A stretch of DNA of 64,000 nt from Eutreptiella sp. 'Long Island Sound 2002' (lineage: Eukaryota > Euglenozoa > Euglenophyceae > Eutreptiales > Eutreptiaceae). The notes beneath the pieces are model-generated. The model was given only the letters and a program-made list of their open reading frames with translations, had not been told where the DNA came from and did not search any database. Shown here piece after piece: positions 1 to 10,440 of the stretch (position 1 is the stretch's first letter; each line of letters starts with the position of its first letter). The stretch lies in contig OZ038384.1 in NCBI GenBank assembly GCA_964036045.1, positions 50,940,843-51,004,842 of the forward strand, read 5' to 3'. The position numbers were made by a program, and so were the translations under genes.

Positions 1-1180
1 GGCTCAACTTTGGTTTTCTGCAAAGGAGCACAGGATAGGCTTATAATTGGGAAATAACAACCTTAACTCCAACCGAGCCCGGTTACGGAGATTCAAAGGC
101 AACAGACCTCTCTCTGCGGAGTTGGGAGGGGTGTGAGTCTTCCTGGGTTGGTGTTGAGTCACACCATTGGTAATCCCACCCAAGCCATTCCTCCCTCACC
201 GCGGTAAGGGAAGTGTAGAGTGCACACACAGTACGATTGATTTCGAGCTTACAAGCCTCCCAAGATCCCTCCTATTGGGAGGGTGTGTCAATCCATACTT
301 TTTTCCCCTTCTCTCCGGTCACCACGCCAACCACCGTTTGTACACACTCAGACCCCTCGCGTCCCCATTCGTCGCTCCCGTTCGCACCGCACTCGAGGCT
401 TGTCTTCCACAAGACCCATCGGACTTTGCTTTTGGGTGGCCATCTGTGAGTCTCTCTTGCGAGCCTCCTTTCAATGTCGCCGATTTCACGCCGTTCCGGC
501 ACCGTCGCCTCCTGGCTGCCGGGTACCTAAGGACATGTGGCAATGTGTTAAAACAACATCAAAAAAAGACTGTTCCCAAAGGCAAAACACAAATTGCATT
601 GAAATATTTACATGTGCGAGTCGTTCGGTGTCCCATAACCACTCAGACGTGGTGTACCTCCCGACAATCTTCTCTTTCAACTATCTCATCCAACGGCTCT
701 TCGTTACCATCGTCCGCCGGTGCCTTTTGCGTGGGCACTTCTTGTTGGGTGGGGTTGCTCTATGGAGAGGAGAGTGAGGTGATGAGAGTGCCGGCCATGT
801 TGCATCGATGTTGAGTCGAAGTTGAGGCATGTGGATGTGACATGCATCGTATACAATGCAAATTCATCAAACTTGAACGAAAGTTGCACTACGTCGTATC
901 GTTGCCCCTACCTTCTTGCTCTTCACCTTGTGTGCGGTGCGTTCCTCCGTGCGGTGCTTTCGGTGATGGCGCTCCTGCTCTTTTTTCTTCTCGGCTTCCT
1001 TCGCGCGCTTTTGCTCCTCCGCTCTTCTGTTTTCCATGTCCCGCTCTTTTTCATCCTTCTTTTCTTGCCTTGCCTTCTCGTTGGCCTTGTCTTGGGCGAT
1101 CATGTCCGCAATCATCTTCTTCGTCTCCGCCACAGCGGCGTCCTCTTTCGCGGGGCGTCGGGCCCTTGTGTCCACCCCAT
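1..1180. repeat. Direct repeat, copy 1 (cut by window start)
   Basis: Bases 1-1180 match 3201-4380 at a constant offset of 3200 with only scattered substitutions, so indels are rare or absent. The copy is cut by the window edge, and its true 5' end is unknown. The match stops abruptly after the shared TCCACCCCAT at 1171-1180. Beyond that point copy 1 continues into an open reading frame and copy 2 into unrelated sequence. The left part (about 1-860) has no supported gene; the right part encodes, on the minus strand, the basic coiled-coil end of the ORF described separately. It could be an LTR-like terminal repeat, a segmental duplication, or two insertions of one transposon family. Confidence 0.85.
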
Positions 1181-1700
1181 GGGACCGGGCCTTCTCCTTC
1201 TCTTTCTCGGGGTGGCTTGGCCTTTCCCTATGCCGGGATTGGATCCATGCCAAGGCCTCCTTGGTGGGCTTCGTGGGGCCGGCCACGTTGGCTACCAACG
1301 CTTGGAGGGTTTGAGTGTGTGCGTTGGTTTGGGGTTGGACTTGGTTGCTTTGGAGTTGGACTTGAAGTTGCGGGACTTTGGGGAAAGGCAATCCTTGGGC
1401 ATGAGGTCGTTGAGGAAATTGTAGGAGTAGTTGAGAGGTTTGGAGTTGTCGGAGTAGGGCAAGTTGTGGAGGTGAGCCTTGAAGCGGGGTGAAGGTGAGG
1501 CCGATGAGGCGGGAGGATTGCACGAGGGGGCCCACCACGGAACTTGCTTGGGTCGCGGACGATTGGGCCCATGCCACGGGTTCTGGAGCTTGGCTTGGGA
1601 GCGCCCATACACCGCTCTTGGTGAGGACCACTACGTCCTGGACATTAAAATGGAAGCAAAGTTGAAGCAAAGCTGCATGCATTATTGTTATCACACTCAT
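867..1700 (-). CDS. Hypothetical Gln/Pro-rich protein with charged coiled-coil C-terminus
   Basis: An open frame of 277 codons. The first ~130 residues are rich in Q, P, S and T. The second half is an almost uninterrupted K/E/R/D helix containing runs such as KDEKERDMENRR and KEAEKKKEQERHHRKHR, which should form a long coiled coil. The C-terminal ~110 residues lie inside the direct repeat and are found again, slightly changed, at 4067-4380. I do not recognise the family; similar charged tails occur on trihelix/Myb-like proteins of DNA transposons, but no DNA-binding domain is visible here. No promoter or intron evidence supports expression. It may be the last exon of a transposon gene. Confidence 0.35.
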   Translation of the reverse strand: MSVITIMHAALLQLCFHFNVQDVVVLTKSGVWALPSQAPEPVAWAQSSATQASSVVGPLVQSSRLIGLTFTPLQGSPPQLALLRQLQTSQLLLQFPQRPHAQGLPFPKVPQLQVQLQSNQVQPQTNAHTQTLQALVANVAGPTKPTKEALAWIQSRHRERPSHPEKEKEKARSHGVDTRARRPAKEDAAVAETKKMIADMIAQDKANEKARQEKKDEKERDMENRRAEEQKRAKEAEKKKEQERHHRKHRTEERTAHKVKSKKVGATIRRSATFVQV

Positions 1701-3200
1701 GCACTACACAAAGTTGCACTCAACATTGGCTAAACATTGTCGAAGTAAGGCCATGTGACCCCAAGGAACCCCGAATGGCAGATTGTGGTACTACCTCGTC
1801 AAAGAAGGGCCTCCTTTGCTCGGTCGGTTGGGCCACTACATGTTCCTCAACCTCTCGATTGATCTCCTCCTGTTTCACCCTTGGTTTTTCTCTCTTGGCT
1901 TTTTTGTGCTTCTAGTCCTTCTCCTTCTTCTCCCTCTTCTCCTTCTTCTCTTTCTTGGGTTGGGGTTGCTTGGGTTCAGGGAAGAGTGTGCGGCGCGTGG
2001 TCATACACCCCCCTACCGCCTCGATGCTTGGGTACGTGTTTTCATACCCCCGGCCTCGGCAACGTCCTGGTCCCACCATCCCCGCGGAAACGCCTCCGAA
2101 GCCGGGTCAGAGAAGTAGAATTTGGCTTGTGGAGCGTGCCCTCCTTTACCACCGCGCGCACCGGCCATGCACACTTTGCCTAATCGGTACCCCTCGAATG
2201 CTCTCGAAATGTAGGCCCACTCCAGCCTCTACGACAGGGGTGGTGGGGGAAGTGGTCCAGGTAGGACGTATGCAAGGGGCGTGTTTGAGCGAGTGTAGCT
2301 CCCTTCTAGCCCCAATAAGTATCCCCGAGAAGCCGGACGCCTTTGGTGCCCAGGCCAGCAAAGAGGCCACCATCAACACTGCAGCTCTGCAAGCAAGCAT
2401 GCAGCCGCAGCCCGCCCCCACGCCCCAAGTTATGCCTTTTGTAGGTTTTGTTGCCCAGGCCAGCCATTGGTTTTGGCTATATATATCAGAATCTCCACGC
2501 TCCGTGTAGTGTCTTAAGAGGGGAGTGTAATAGGCCGGCCTGGGCAACTAGGACAGGGCTGCAGGAGCCCTGCCGCGATCGCGCATTCGCGTGTCGCAGG
2601 CGCAAATGCCAGAGTGAAATCAGAAGAGAGAAAGAAAGAGAGAAGCGCTGTGTTACGTTAGTTTGTGGTTGCTTATTTATGGTTGATTCTGTGCTTGCCA
2701 TTCTTTTGGTTGTTGTAGATATGTTGCATGGAGGGGTGCCAAAGTCCCCAAACTGCCGACGCTCGTGACGCCGGCAGTGACCGCTCAGGCAAGCAAGGGA
2801 CTCCGTGCTGAACAACGACAATGGAGATCAAAACTGCTTGGTGCTTATGAAGGTGCAGGGTTTGCGTGCGGGATGTGTAGATCAGCGCATGCACAGCGCA
2901 AAGTACAAGGAGTGCAGAACAAGCAGGATACAAGGAGTGCGGGACAAGCAGGATCCAGGGAGTTGAGGACACTATGAAGACATATATTTCTACCTCCCGT
3001 CATTGTGGTCTTAAAGGTTCAACACCGCCCAGCACCATGGCAATCTGATCCCAGCAGCATCCCAGCAGGCACTGGGACTGAACATTGGGACAAGTGAATG
3101 CAAATTTGGTGTAAATAACCTCATCTTTGGTGCAACATTGGCAACCTTGAGTGCGGCAGTGGCTCAGCAATGCTGAGCATTGGAACTTTGATGCAACATT
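1701..3200. other. No gene seen; contains a possible retrotransposon 3' end
   Basis: No coding region is supported here; the short frames overlap each other on both strands without a recognisable domain. 1900-1960 is a C/T-rich low-complexity stretch. GTTGCCCAGGCCAGC at 2450-2464 is matched in inverted orientation at 2534-2548. Just before the second arm, AAGAGGGGAGTGTAAT (from about 2516) resembles the polypurine tract and LTR start of elements B and C. The last ~70 bases contain two AACATTGG motifs leading into the second direct repeat. Confidence 0.5.
2516..2530 (+). other. Possible polypurine tract / LTR start
   Basis: The sense strand reads AGAGGGGAG followed by TGTAAT. In elements B and C the 3' junction reads GTGAGGGGAG followed by TGTAATG. 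This suggests the 3' end or a solo LTR of a related element on the plus strand, starting near 2526. No matching 5' LTR is visible in the window, and the right end of the LTR was not located. Confidence 0.3.
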
Positions 3201-4380
3201 GGCTCAACTTTGGTTTTCTGCAAAGGAGCAGAGGATAGGTTTATAATTGGGAAATAACAGCCTTAATTCCAACGGAGCCCGGTTATGGAGATTCAAAGGC
3301 AACAGACCTCTCTCTGCGGAGTGGGGGGGGGTGTGAGTCTTCCTGGGTTGGTGTTGAGTCACACCATTGGTAATCCCACCCAAGCCATTCCTCCCTTACC
3401 GCGGTAAGGGAAGTGTAGAGTGCACACACAGTACAATCGATTTCGAGCTTACAAGCCTCCCAAGATCCCTCCCATTGGGAGGGTGTGTCAATCCATACTT
3501 TTTTCCCCTTCTCTCCGGTCACCACGCCAACCACTGTTTGTACACACCCAGGCCCCTCGCGTCCCCATTCGTCGCTCCCGTTCGCACCGCACTCGAGGCT
3601 TGTCTTCCACAAGACCCATCGGACTTTGCTTTTGGGTGGCCATCTGTGAGTCTCTCTTGCGAGCCTCCTTTCAATGTCGCCGATTTCACGCCGTTCCGGC
3701 ACCGTCAGCCCCTGGCTGCCGGGTACCTAAGGACATGTGGCAATGTGTTAAAACAACATCAAAAAAAGACTGTTCCCAAAGGCAAAACGCAAATTGCATT
3801 GAAATATTTACATGTGCGAGTCGTTCGGGGTCCCATAACCACTCAGACGTGGTGTACCTCCCGACAATCTTCTCTTTCAACTATCTCATCCAACGGCTCT
3901 TCGTTACCATCGTCCGCCGGTGCCTTTTGCGTTGGCACTTCTTGTTGGGTGGGGTTGCTCTATGGAGAGGAGAGTGAGGTGATGAGAGTGCCGGCCATGT
4001 TGCATCGATGTTGAGTCGAAGTTGAGGCATGTGGATGTGACATGCATCGTATACAATGCAAATTTATCAAACTTGAACGAAATTTGCACTACGTCGTATC
4101 GTTGCCCCTATTTTCTTGCTCTTCACCTTGTGTGCGGTGCGTTCCTCCGTGCGGTGCTTTCGGTGATGGCGCTCCTGCTCTTTTTTCTTCTTGGCTTCCT
4201 TCGCGCGCTTTTGCTCCTCCGCTCTTCTGTTTTCCATGTCCCGCTCTTTTTCATCCTTCTTTTCTTGCCTTGCCTTCTCGTTGGCCTTTTCTTGGGCGAT
4301 CATGTCCGCAATCATCTTTCTCGTCTCCGCCACAGCGGCGTCCTCTTTCGCGGGGCGTCGGGCCCTTGTGTCCACCCCAT
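3201..4380. repeat. Direct repeat, copy 2
   Basis: Second copy of the 1.18 kb repeat (see 1-1180). It is flanked on the left by tandem AACATTGG-type motifs (3127-3200). On the right it ends where copy 1 continues into coding sequence; from 4381 the sequence switches to an unrelated segment with GAAACGGCC repeated at about 4442 and 4461. Both copies are on the same strand. Confidence 0.85.
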
Positions 4381-4546
4381 CACCTATGATTTTGTGGGGC
4401 ATTCTGCGGCCAAAACCGCATTTACGCTGCCGCACTGGATTTGAAACGGCCCACTGGATCTGAAACGGCCGCGGTGCCAAAAATTTGTCGTTCAAACATG
4501 AATTTTTGCAAAATCCATTGCTTGAATACATTTGATTCCTTGGCAC
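4067..4546 (-). pseudogene. Truncated copy of the coiled-coil ORF
   Basis: The last ~105 codons duplicate the end of the 867-1700 ORF with conservative changes (for example KMIADMIAQEKANEKARQEK here). The first ~55 codons come from unrelated sequence to the right of the repeat boundary, so the long open frame is a chimera. No start codon of the original protein is retained. I read it as a 5'-truncated copy rather than a working gene. Confidence 0.4.
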
Positions 4547-5044
4547 AAAAGTGTGGATGTGTCAGAACATTACAATGCTGTGGTTGAATCTAAAGATGCC
4601 TGCCAAAAGTCGTTTCAATATTGTTGTTCTGCTATTTTTGTGCTGCTCAGCTGTAGTGCAGATCGCTCCGGACATTTCCGGCTATTGACCGCTAAACTTT
4701 GACTCAACATTTCTGACTAATGCTTTGCAATTGCCTTTGTTTTGCCTTGCTTGCAAACACAACGTTGAACTGGTGAGAACTGTTGAGAACTGAGGTCCCT
4801 GGGACTTGATTTGTGTTGCTGGTAAAGGTTTCGGAACAGTTGACAGTTGACGTGTTGTGCACTTGCTTGTGTTGTGCCTTCTTTGCCCAGTCTTGGCTGT
4901 GTGAGTTTACTATTTGCCTGATTTGTTGCAAAGCCTGTTCTGCAACCCTTGACTCTCCCTGAAAAGGGATCTTCTGTGGTGCAGAAGTACCCATTACAAC
5001 GGTCAGGCTTTGTAGCTCATCTTTGGCAAATAGTAATAATAGTA
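4381..5044. other. No gene seen; junction with element A
   Basis: Nothing convincing is coded here. The open frame that continues from element A into this stretch loses all similarity to RNase H at the AAT microsatellite (about 5034-5053) and runs on by chance to 4704. Confidence 0.5.
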
Positions 5045-5049
5045 ATAAT

Positions 5050-5381
5050 AATAGGTCCAACTCCTCCTTCTCTAGCGCTTGCCATTGGAACAACGTTCCA
5101 CCACCGCCCACATTGCTGGCGTCGGTCACCAGGATAGTCTCCCCTTGTGCCCTAGGCACGCCCAAGCACTTAGCGTTGGCCAGCTTGTCTTTGAGCTCGT
5201 CAAACGCTTGTTGCTCTTGTGGGCCCCAGCGCCAAGTAGTACTCTTCTTGATCAAGTCCGTCAGAATGGCGCTGGTGTAGGTGAAGTTTTTCATATGGCG
5301 GCGATAGAAGTTGCACGCCCCAAATAAACCTGCGTACATCATGAAGTCCTTTCTTGGGATCTTGGTGTCGTACCTTGGCAT
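5050..5381 (-). pseudogene. Element A: end of RT and start of RNase H
   Basis: This frame continues the RT of the neighbouring ORF after a one-base frame change near 5340-5380. It contains ACNFYRRHMKNFTYTSAILT, typical of the RT thumb/connection, and then ILVTDASNVGGG with the first catalytic Asp of RNase H. Similarity ends abruptly at the AAT microsatellite, followed by a run of leucines, so the rest of RNase H is lost. The frame runs open to 4704 but the tail has no family resemblance. Confidence 0.7.
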
Positions 5382-6399
5382 CCATCAGGGGTTTGGCCTT
5401 AGAGGCAGCTGGGGTCCACCACCCATAGCCAACGTCAAACCCCAGGTACTGCATGGTCTCCTGCATGAACTCACACTTCTCCAGCTTGAGTCGTGTGTGG
5501 TTCTCCTGGCAGACGGCAAAGAACTCACCCAAGAGGATCAGGTGGTTCTCCTGGGTATTGGTCCCGAGGCATACATCGTCGATGTGAGCTTTAATCTGGG
5601 CTCCACTGGATATAAGTTCCTGCACCCTAGGTCTCCTTCGTAGGATGGACAAGATCTTGTTCATCAGCTCTTGGAATAGAGCGGGTGCGTTGGCAACGCC
5701 AAATGGCATGACCTTCCACTTGAACACCCTTCCCTGAGGGGTGATGAAGGCCAGTAGTTCCTGAGCGTTGGGCGTCAGGTCCACTTGCCAGAATCCGCTC
5801 CTCTTGTCCATCTTGGTCTTGTAGCGACAGGAGGCTATCTTCTCAAGGGTAGACTCCATATTAGGAATGGACCCTGAGTGGTTCAGCGTTTTCTTGTTCA
5901 GCTCTCCGTAGTCCACTACCAGCCGTTTGGCTGTAGACCCAGGTTTAGCCACCAGGAAACAGGGGCTGCAGTGTAGGGGGTAGTCTCCGTCCTTGTACTC
6001 CAGGACTAGGCCAGCGTCGATACATTCTTGTATCTGTTGCTCAATCTCGTCAGCCTGCTCTTTAGAAGTCGGATAGGGTCTCCTCCGGATCTTGTGACCC
6101 ACGAACTCGGGTTTCAGCTTGAGGTCCATCTGTACCAGCTTGTCACATGAGGCTGGAGGGGGTAGTTCTCCGAACACCTCCAGATAGGTCCTTATAAGCT
6201 TCTGCACCCGCGGGTCCAAAAGCTTGATCTTGTCCTCCATGTCCTCGTCAGAGTGTAAGTTGCTTGCCCCCTGAGTAATAGACGTCGGGAGGTGATCCTC
6301 CACCGACTCTTCGCCCTTGGTAGTGTCCTTCAACCGTTGGTAGGCATATAGAAGGTCTTGTTCAACCATGTCCGGTGGACGATGGCAACATAGGCGCAC
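5336..6399 (-). pseudogene. Element A: reverse transcriptase
   Basis: An RNA-dependent DNA polymerase domain that would copy element RNA into cDNA. Visible motifs in order: the pre-RT block with VFGELPPPASCDKL, the entry motif RRRPYPTSKEQADEIEQQIQ, LVVDYGELNKKT, MDKRSGFWQVDLT (first catalytic Asp), the FKWKVMPFGVANAPALFQ block, and the catalytic AHIDDVCLG, a variant of YxDD. The ORF starts by overlapping the preceding linker ORF in another frame, and at about 5340-5380 it shifts again into the RNase H frame. It is therefore broken at both ends, although the RT core itself is open. Ty3/gypsy affiliation is supported by the similar integrase-chromodomain at 36826. Confidence 0.85.
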
Positions 6400-7424
6400 G
6401 CTTGAGGGGGTTCACATACACATTTCTCCGAGAGGTCGTCCTCCTCTGGGGTCCTCACATGGGCAGCCCACACGCTCTTCATGAGCTTAAGATCTACCCC
6501 CCTTTGCCAGGTGGTGATCTTCTGTTCGAGGTCCTCCTTCAATTGGGATAGATCTCCCATACGTCCTTGCTTCAGTGGCCATGAGCTGCGGGTAGGCTTA
6601 GCGTAGCATAGCTTTTTCGCCACCAATTTCCTCTTTGAGTCCACATACTCCCTTACCCTGGATCCAGGGTCCAGCTCCTCATCCACGGGGTCTTCCACCC
6701 TCATGGAGAGTAGGGGTTTCAGTGGGGCGACGTACTCGGCGTTCTCCACTTCCTCCAGACAGGTCTGCACGAAGAAGGCGTCGTGCTCAGTTTCGTCATG
6801 TGAGTGGATAGAGCTAGGTAGGTCGGATAGTCCACACTCAGAGACTCCATCAGGAACAGGTACATGGCAGGGAGAGTTGGGGTCGTTGGTGTCGGTCACG
6901 ACGTACTCATCTCCTCCGGGTATAGTCTCAATAGCATCTTGAGGTCGTCGTGGATCCTTCAAGTCACCCAAGGCGAGTCCATCGCTTTCTCCTTGTATAG
7001 CCGTGACCAGAGTCGGGCCCAGATCCTCCCAGGGGATGGAGGTAAGACCTCCGTCCACCACGCTGAGCATACTCCCCCATCCAGGTTTCCCAATAGGCGT
7101 CTTACGCCCCAGAGGCACGTAGATGGCCTCATCAGGTAACCGAACAGAGCTGATAGTCAGCCTGTCCAGGAGGTTTCGCCAGTACTCGTTGCCCCCATGG
7201 GCTCCCCAATCAGGGGAACACAGGACCATACGGGAACGTTCCAAGGCCACCTTGGTCAGGACCTTCCCCAGTTCACCAAACCTGGGGTTCCTGTAGGCCA
7301 TCCCGAAAGAGAGCCAGTACAATTTGTAGCTGCAGTTGTTCCCCTTGCTGCAGTAAAGGTCCAGTACATGCTGCTTGTCGCTGGCGAACAACTCCACACG
7401 CAGGTCTACTCTAGAGTAACCCAA
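6330..7424 (-). pseudogene. Element A: protease-RT linker region
   Basis: A 364-codon frame linking protease and RT. It has no catalytic motif that I recognise. It carries acidic stretches and several Pro/Gly blocks, for example YVPLGRKTPIGKPGWGSML. It overlaps the protease frame at 7411-7424 and the RT frame at 6330-6399, each by a frame change, so originally it was almost certainly one polyprotein with both. The C-terminal codons after ECVCEPPQA are out of frame. Confidence 0.55.
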
Positions 7425-7944
7425 ATCTCTTCAGACCTTGGTCTAGGACTTCCCCCAATAGTTGATAGTCCTCAGCTTTGGAGGCCGCCATCAGGATTGA
7501 GGGCTCCTCCTTCGATAGCCTCAGGTAACTCGAGGTATGTTCCGACTGCTCCAGTGGCACAGACTCTCTGTCACTGCCGTGGTCCACGTAGAGGAGGTAG
7601 AGCGCTTGCAGCGTCAGGGATTGTATCTGGGAGTGCTGCACGAAGAAGTCAGTCCCCAATACAAAGTTGAAGGCCTCAGTGTCAATCACATAGAACCGAT
7701 GGGCGATAGTCCGGGAGCCCATAGGTACCTCCACTTCACAGTCCCCGCAGCTGTGCACCACATGTCCATCCCCCATTCGTATAGCCGCGGTGGTCATGGT
7801 GTTCTTCAGGTTCCGAAAAGGTAAACTTTTCTTTGCCACTGTAGATATGGTGGCTCCAGTATCCAATACCCCCACGTATTTGCGTCCCCCTAGTCGGATA
7901 CGTACCCAAAACACCAGGTCTTGGGTGCCACCGGAGCGTCCCGG
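7411..7944 (-). pseudogene. Element A: retropepsin-like aspartic protease
   Basis: The protease would cleave the Gag-Pol polyprotein. The active-site motif is VGVLDTGATIST, with the canonical D-T-G, followed by the flap region around GDGHVVHSCGDCEVEVPMG and the second-lobe motif FVLGTDFF. It lies in the same frame as the zinc-knuckle part of Gag, separated only by a TGA at 7945-7947 followed by C, a leaky context. The frame ends at a one-base shift at the 3' side (TTTGGGTTACTC, minus strand). Contrast the protease-like domains of elements B and C, which have DIG. Confidence 0.75.
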
Positions 7945-8486
7945 TCAGAACTCCGCGGGACAGGTCACATCGAAGCCCTTGTTCCGCAATTTGCGGGCCA
8001 TCCTCATGAAACGGCTTCTCTTCTTAGCGTTGCCGTCATCACCACCTTCGTGCTCCTGCTTGGCCCCTTGTTCTTGCTGGGCCTGCGTCTGTGAGCGTGT
8101 GGCAGGACCAGACTGCCCTCCAGAGGGCTCGGAGTTCCCCCCTGGATTAGGGTTGGGGTTGCCTCCGTTCTTGTCCGTGTTCTTGTTGTCCTTGTCAGGC
8201 TGACGGTTAGCGCCTCCTCCTCGTCCACCTTGACTCTTGTCTTGCCCTTGTCCACGTCCTTTCGACTTGCCCTTGCCGGAGTCGTTGCCTTTGCCTTTGC
8301 CTCCACCTTTGCCTGAGCCTTTGCCAGGATCCTCACCCTTAAGCTTCGCCGATAGGCGTTGCTTATGGTAGCACTCATCCTCGTAGTGCTTCCTCTTCCC
8401 ACAGAAGGCACACGTGATGGTGCACCTGTAATGATCCGGCAGCTTCACTTTGGCGCCGGTGTTCTTTTCCTGCTGCTTCCCCTGGA
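7945..8486 (-). pseudogene. Element A: Gag C-terminus with CCHC zinc knuckle
   Basis: The nucleocapsid part of Gag. The knuckle is CAFCGKRKHYEDEC, which fits C-x2-C-x4-H-x4-C. It is followed by a long Gly/Lys/Ser/Gln-rich basic tail with repeats of GKG and GGKGKG and by RKRSRFMRMARKLR, likely for RNA binding. It ends at TGA (7945-7947), directly in frame with the protease. A frame change separates it from the upstream Gag ORF near 8450-8490. Confidence 0.75.
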
Positions 8487-9137
8487 CTACGAAGCAGTCT
8501 CGCTGCTCGCAGTCAGGGGCGTGCAGGTGGCCCTGCTTGTCTCGGCATCACACCAGAAAAGGTCCTTGACGTTTTCCATGATACGGGCGTGGGCGTGTTT
8601 GGGGGTAGTCCCCTGCCCAGGTCTGGATCCTTGGTACCCTTTGCCATGGCCTCCAGAACCTCCTCCTGCAGGACGGTAGTTGTTCAGGTGCCGGTCGCTT
8701 CCTTTCTCCAGCGCCAGCTCCAGGAGTAGTACGCATAGATCCTCGTAGCGGAGGGATCTAGCCTTGCGCTCTGCCGTTGAACGGCACTCGTCCCACAGCT
8801 CTCGAGGGAGCTTAGCCACCAACCAGAAGAGCAGGTCGTCGCTGCTGTAGCAACCGGGCGTCAATCGTCTAGCCTAGTGATCCAGGTCAGCCAACAGCTC
8901 AGAGACCCTGCCAGATTTGGGGTTGTTGGGCAGCACGGGCAGGCTCTTGATCTCGGCCCTGATGGAGAGGTCGGTTTCGTAGGTCGGGTACTGCCTCTCC
9001 AAGGCAACCAACACATCGGCAAAGGTGGCGGAGTTAGTCACGATCTGTCTGACCTTTTTCTCCAGGTACTTGGTCTTGCAGCACTGCAGGAGCAGATCGC
9101 ACTTCACCGGTCCACTAGCGTGGGTTTGGCCGGTCAA
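8487..9137 (-). pseudogene. Element A: Gag middle part (capsid)
   Basis: Two open segments, 8874-9137 and 8487-8873, share one frame and are separated only by a TAG at 8874-8876 (DLDH-stop-ARRLTPG). Hydrophobic helical content (LLFWLVAKLPRELWDECR, LEKKVRQIVTNSATFADVLV) fits a retrotransposon capsid. The TAG is most easily explained as TGG to TAG. Upstream and downstream parts of Gag are in other frames. Confidence 0.6.
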
Positions 9138-10000
9138 TCGGGAAACCGGCCAAAAATCTCAGCGAACTCGCTGAGGTCCTTGCCTGTGAACTCAGGCAGG
9201 TTCACCACGATCTTGGAGGTGTCAATAGCCTTAGCCTCCTGAGACCTGCGTCCCTCAGGGCGTCGGGTCTTCCTCTTCTTCTTCTTCTTGTTCCCACTTG
9301 GGTTCTCGGGGTCCTCCGGGTCGTCCTCCGAGGGTGAAGCAGAAGTCATAGACGGCAGCTCATCATCCGAGGGGTCTCCGCCTAGATCACTAGAGCGAAA
9401 GGGCTCCACGTCAACCATTCCCCTCAAGGCTGTCAGCCCCAGCCGGTCCACCTCAGCTCTCGTAGAATTCCTCACGTGGCTATAGGGCGGCTGGGCCATT
9501 CTCGGTACGAAAGAGCTTCTCGGTATCGCTGCAGGGGTCGGCATCGGTCGGCTCCTCAGGCTCCCCAGGGTGTTTGTCAGCCCTGCCACCAGGTGGTTGG
9601 CCTGTACTAGATGGGGTGACACTCCCACAGTGGTAGGCGACGCTCGGGGCGGTATCATCAGGGGTTCCAATTTCTCTCGAATCTCTTGAGTGAGGTCGCC
9701 AACAATTTCAGAGGTGGCTCCTCGGAGCACCTCATTGATCTCCCACCGCGTCAGGAACCTGTTGGAGGATCTCCCCGATCCTCTACTCCTGCCTCCAAGA
9801 GACTCAGGTCCTCTCCTCAACCCACTCAAGGTTGCATACCCAGGAACATCCACATAGGTTCCTGTAGCGGGTAGAGGATGGTGATAGTCAGCCGCATACC
9901 ATCGCGGCGCAGAACTGGAGGTCACCGTCTCACTGGCAGTAGTTGCCTCGGCAAACGCAGTGGTAGGTGGGCCCAAACCATGGGCAGGGTAGGTAAGCAT
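9134..10000 (-). pseudogene. Element A: Gag N-terminal half
   Basis: A 288-codon frame rich in Pro, Ser, Arg and acidic residues, with a poly-Lys block (GNKKKKKRKTRRPEGRR) and a terminal segment (VVNLPEFTGKDLSEFAEIFGRF) typical of the start of a gypsy-type capsid. It must have been continuous with the ORF at 9922-10434 and the one at 8487-9137; a frame change lies at each overlap. The precise function of the N-terminal portion is unknown. Confidence 0.6.
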
Positions 10001-10434
10001 ACAGTAAAGCCTGTGCCCTCTGCCATAGGCGGGTCTGTTATTGGTGTGGATGTTGCAGCGGCTGGGTCTGGAATTGGGAGTGTGCTGGTTATAGGAGAGG
10101 GTGATGCGTGGAGGCCAGAAGCGCTTGGTGCGCCTTCGAAGGTAGGATCATTGGTCAGGTCTTGCCCTTGGTCTTCTCCCTCGTCTGCTATGCCTCCTCC
10201 AGCATCTTTCTCGCTCTGTCTCTTCCTCTTCACAGGATGAGTGACCACCTCCTCGACTGAGACGGCCCGGAAGGCCGACTGGAGTCCTTCCAACGAGTCC
10301 TCCGCCACGTCCACTGGCCCATGTAAGGGGTCCGAAGGTACAGCGATAGGTCCAGGTCCAGGTTCACCAGGTGCTGGCATTGCTGGTGCCTCAGGCGCTG
10401 TCTTCACGTCCGTGTCCTCTTTCTTTGTGTCCAT
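9922..10434 (-). pseudogene. Element A: Gag start
   Basis: Begins with ATG at 10434, the first Met after a TATATAAG-like sequence on the minus strand at about 10450-10460. The 170 codons are acidic and Pro/Ala-rich (MDTKKEDTDVKTAPEAPAMP) and contain the basic patch PVKRKRQSEKD. After MAEGTG the frame diverges from the family and continues correctly in the next ORF, so the two overlap through a one-base change near 10000. No domain is recognised. Confidence 0.55.
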
Positions 10435-10440
10435 GTTCGT

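Larger units (their letters stand above)
5045..10440 (-). mobile_element. Element A: decayed Ty3/gypsy-like retrotransposon
   Basis: Reading on the minus strand, the order is Gag, CCHC zinc knuckle, aspartic protease, a linker, reverse transcriptase and the first part of RNase H. Integrase and both LTRs are missing here. The left end falls in an AAT microsatellite in the middle of RNase H, which looks like a truncation or recombination point. At least five frame changes and one clear nonsense codon (8874-8876) show that this copy is not functional. A related integrase plus chromodomain lies at 36826-37909, and related RT fragments at 11706-11887 and 63424-64000, so the family is repeated in this genome. 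Confidence 0.85.

Noticed and set aside
167-814. 215-codon frame repeated at 3367-4014
   Set aside because: It is conserved only because it lies in the direct repeat; other frames there are equally open and no domain is recognisable.
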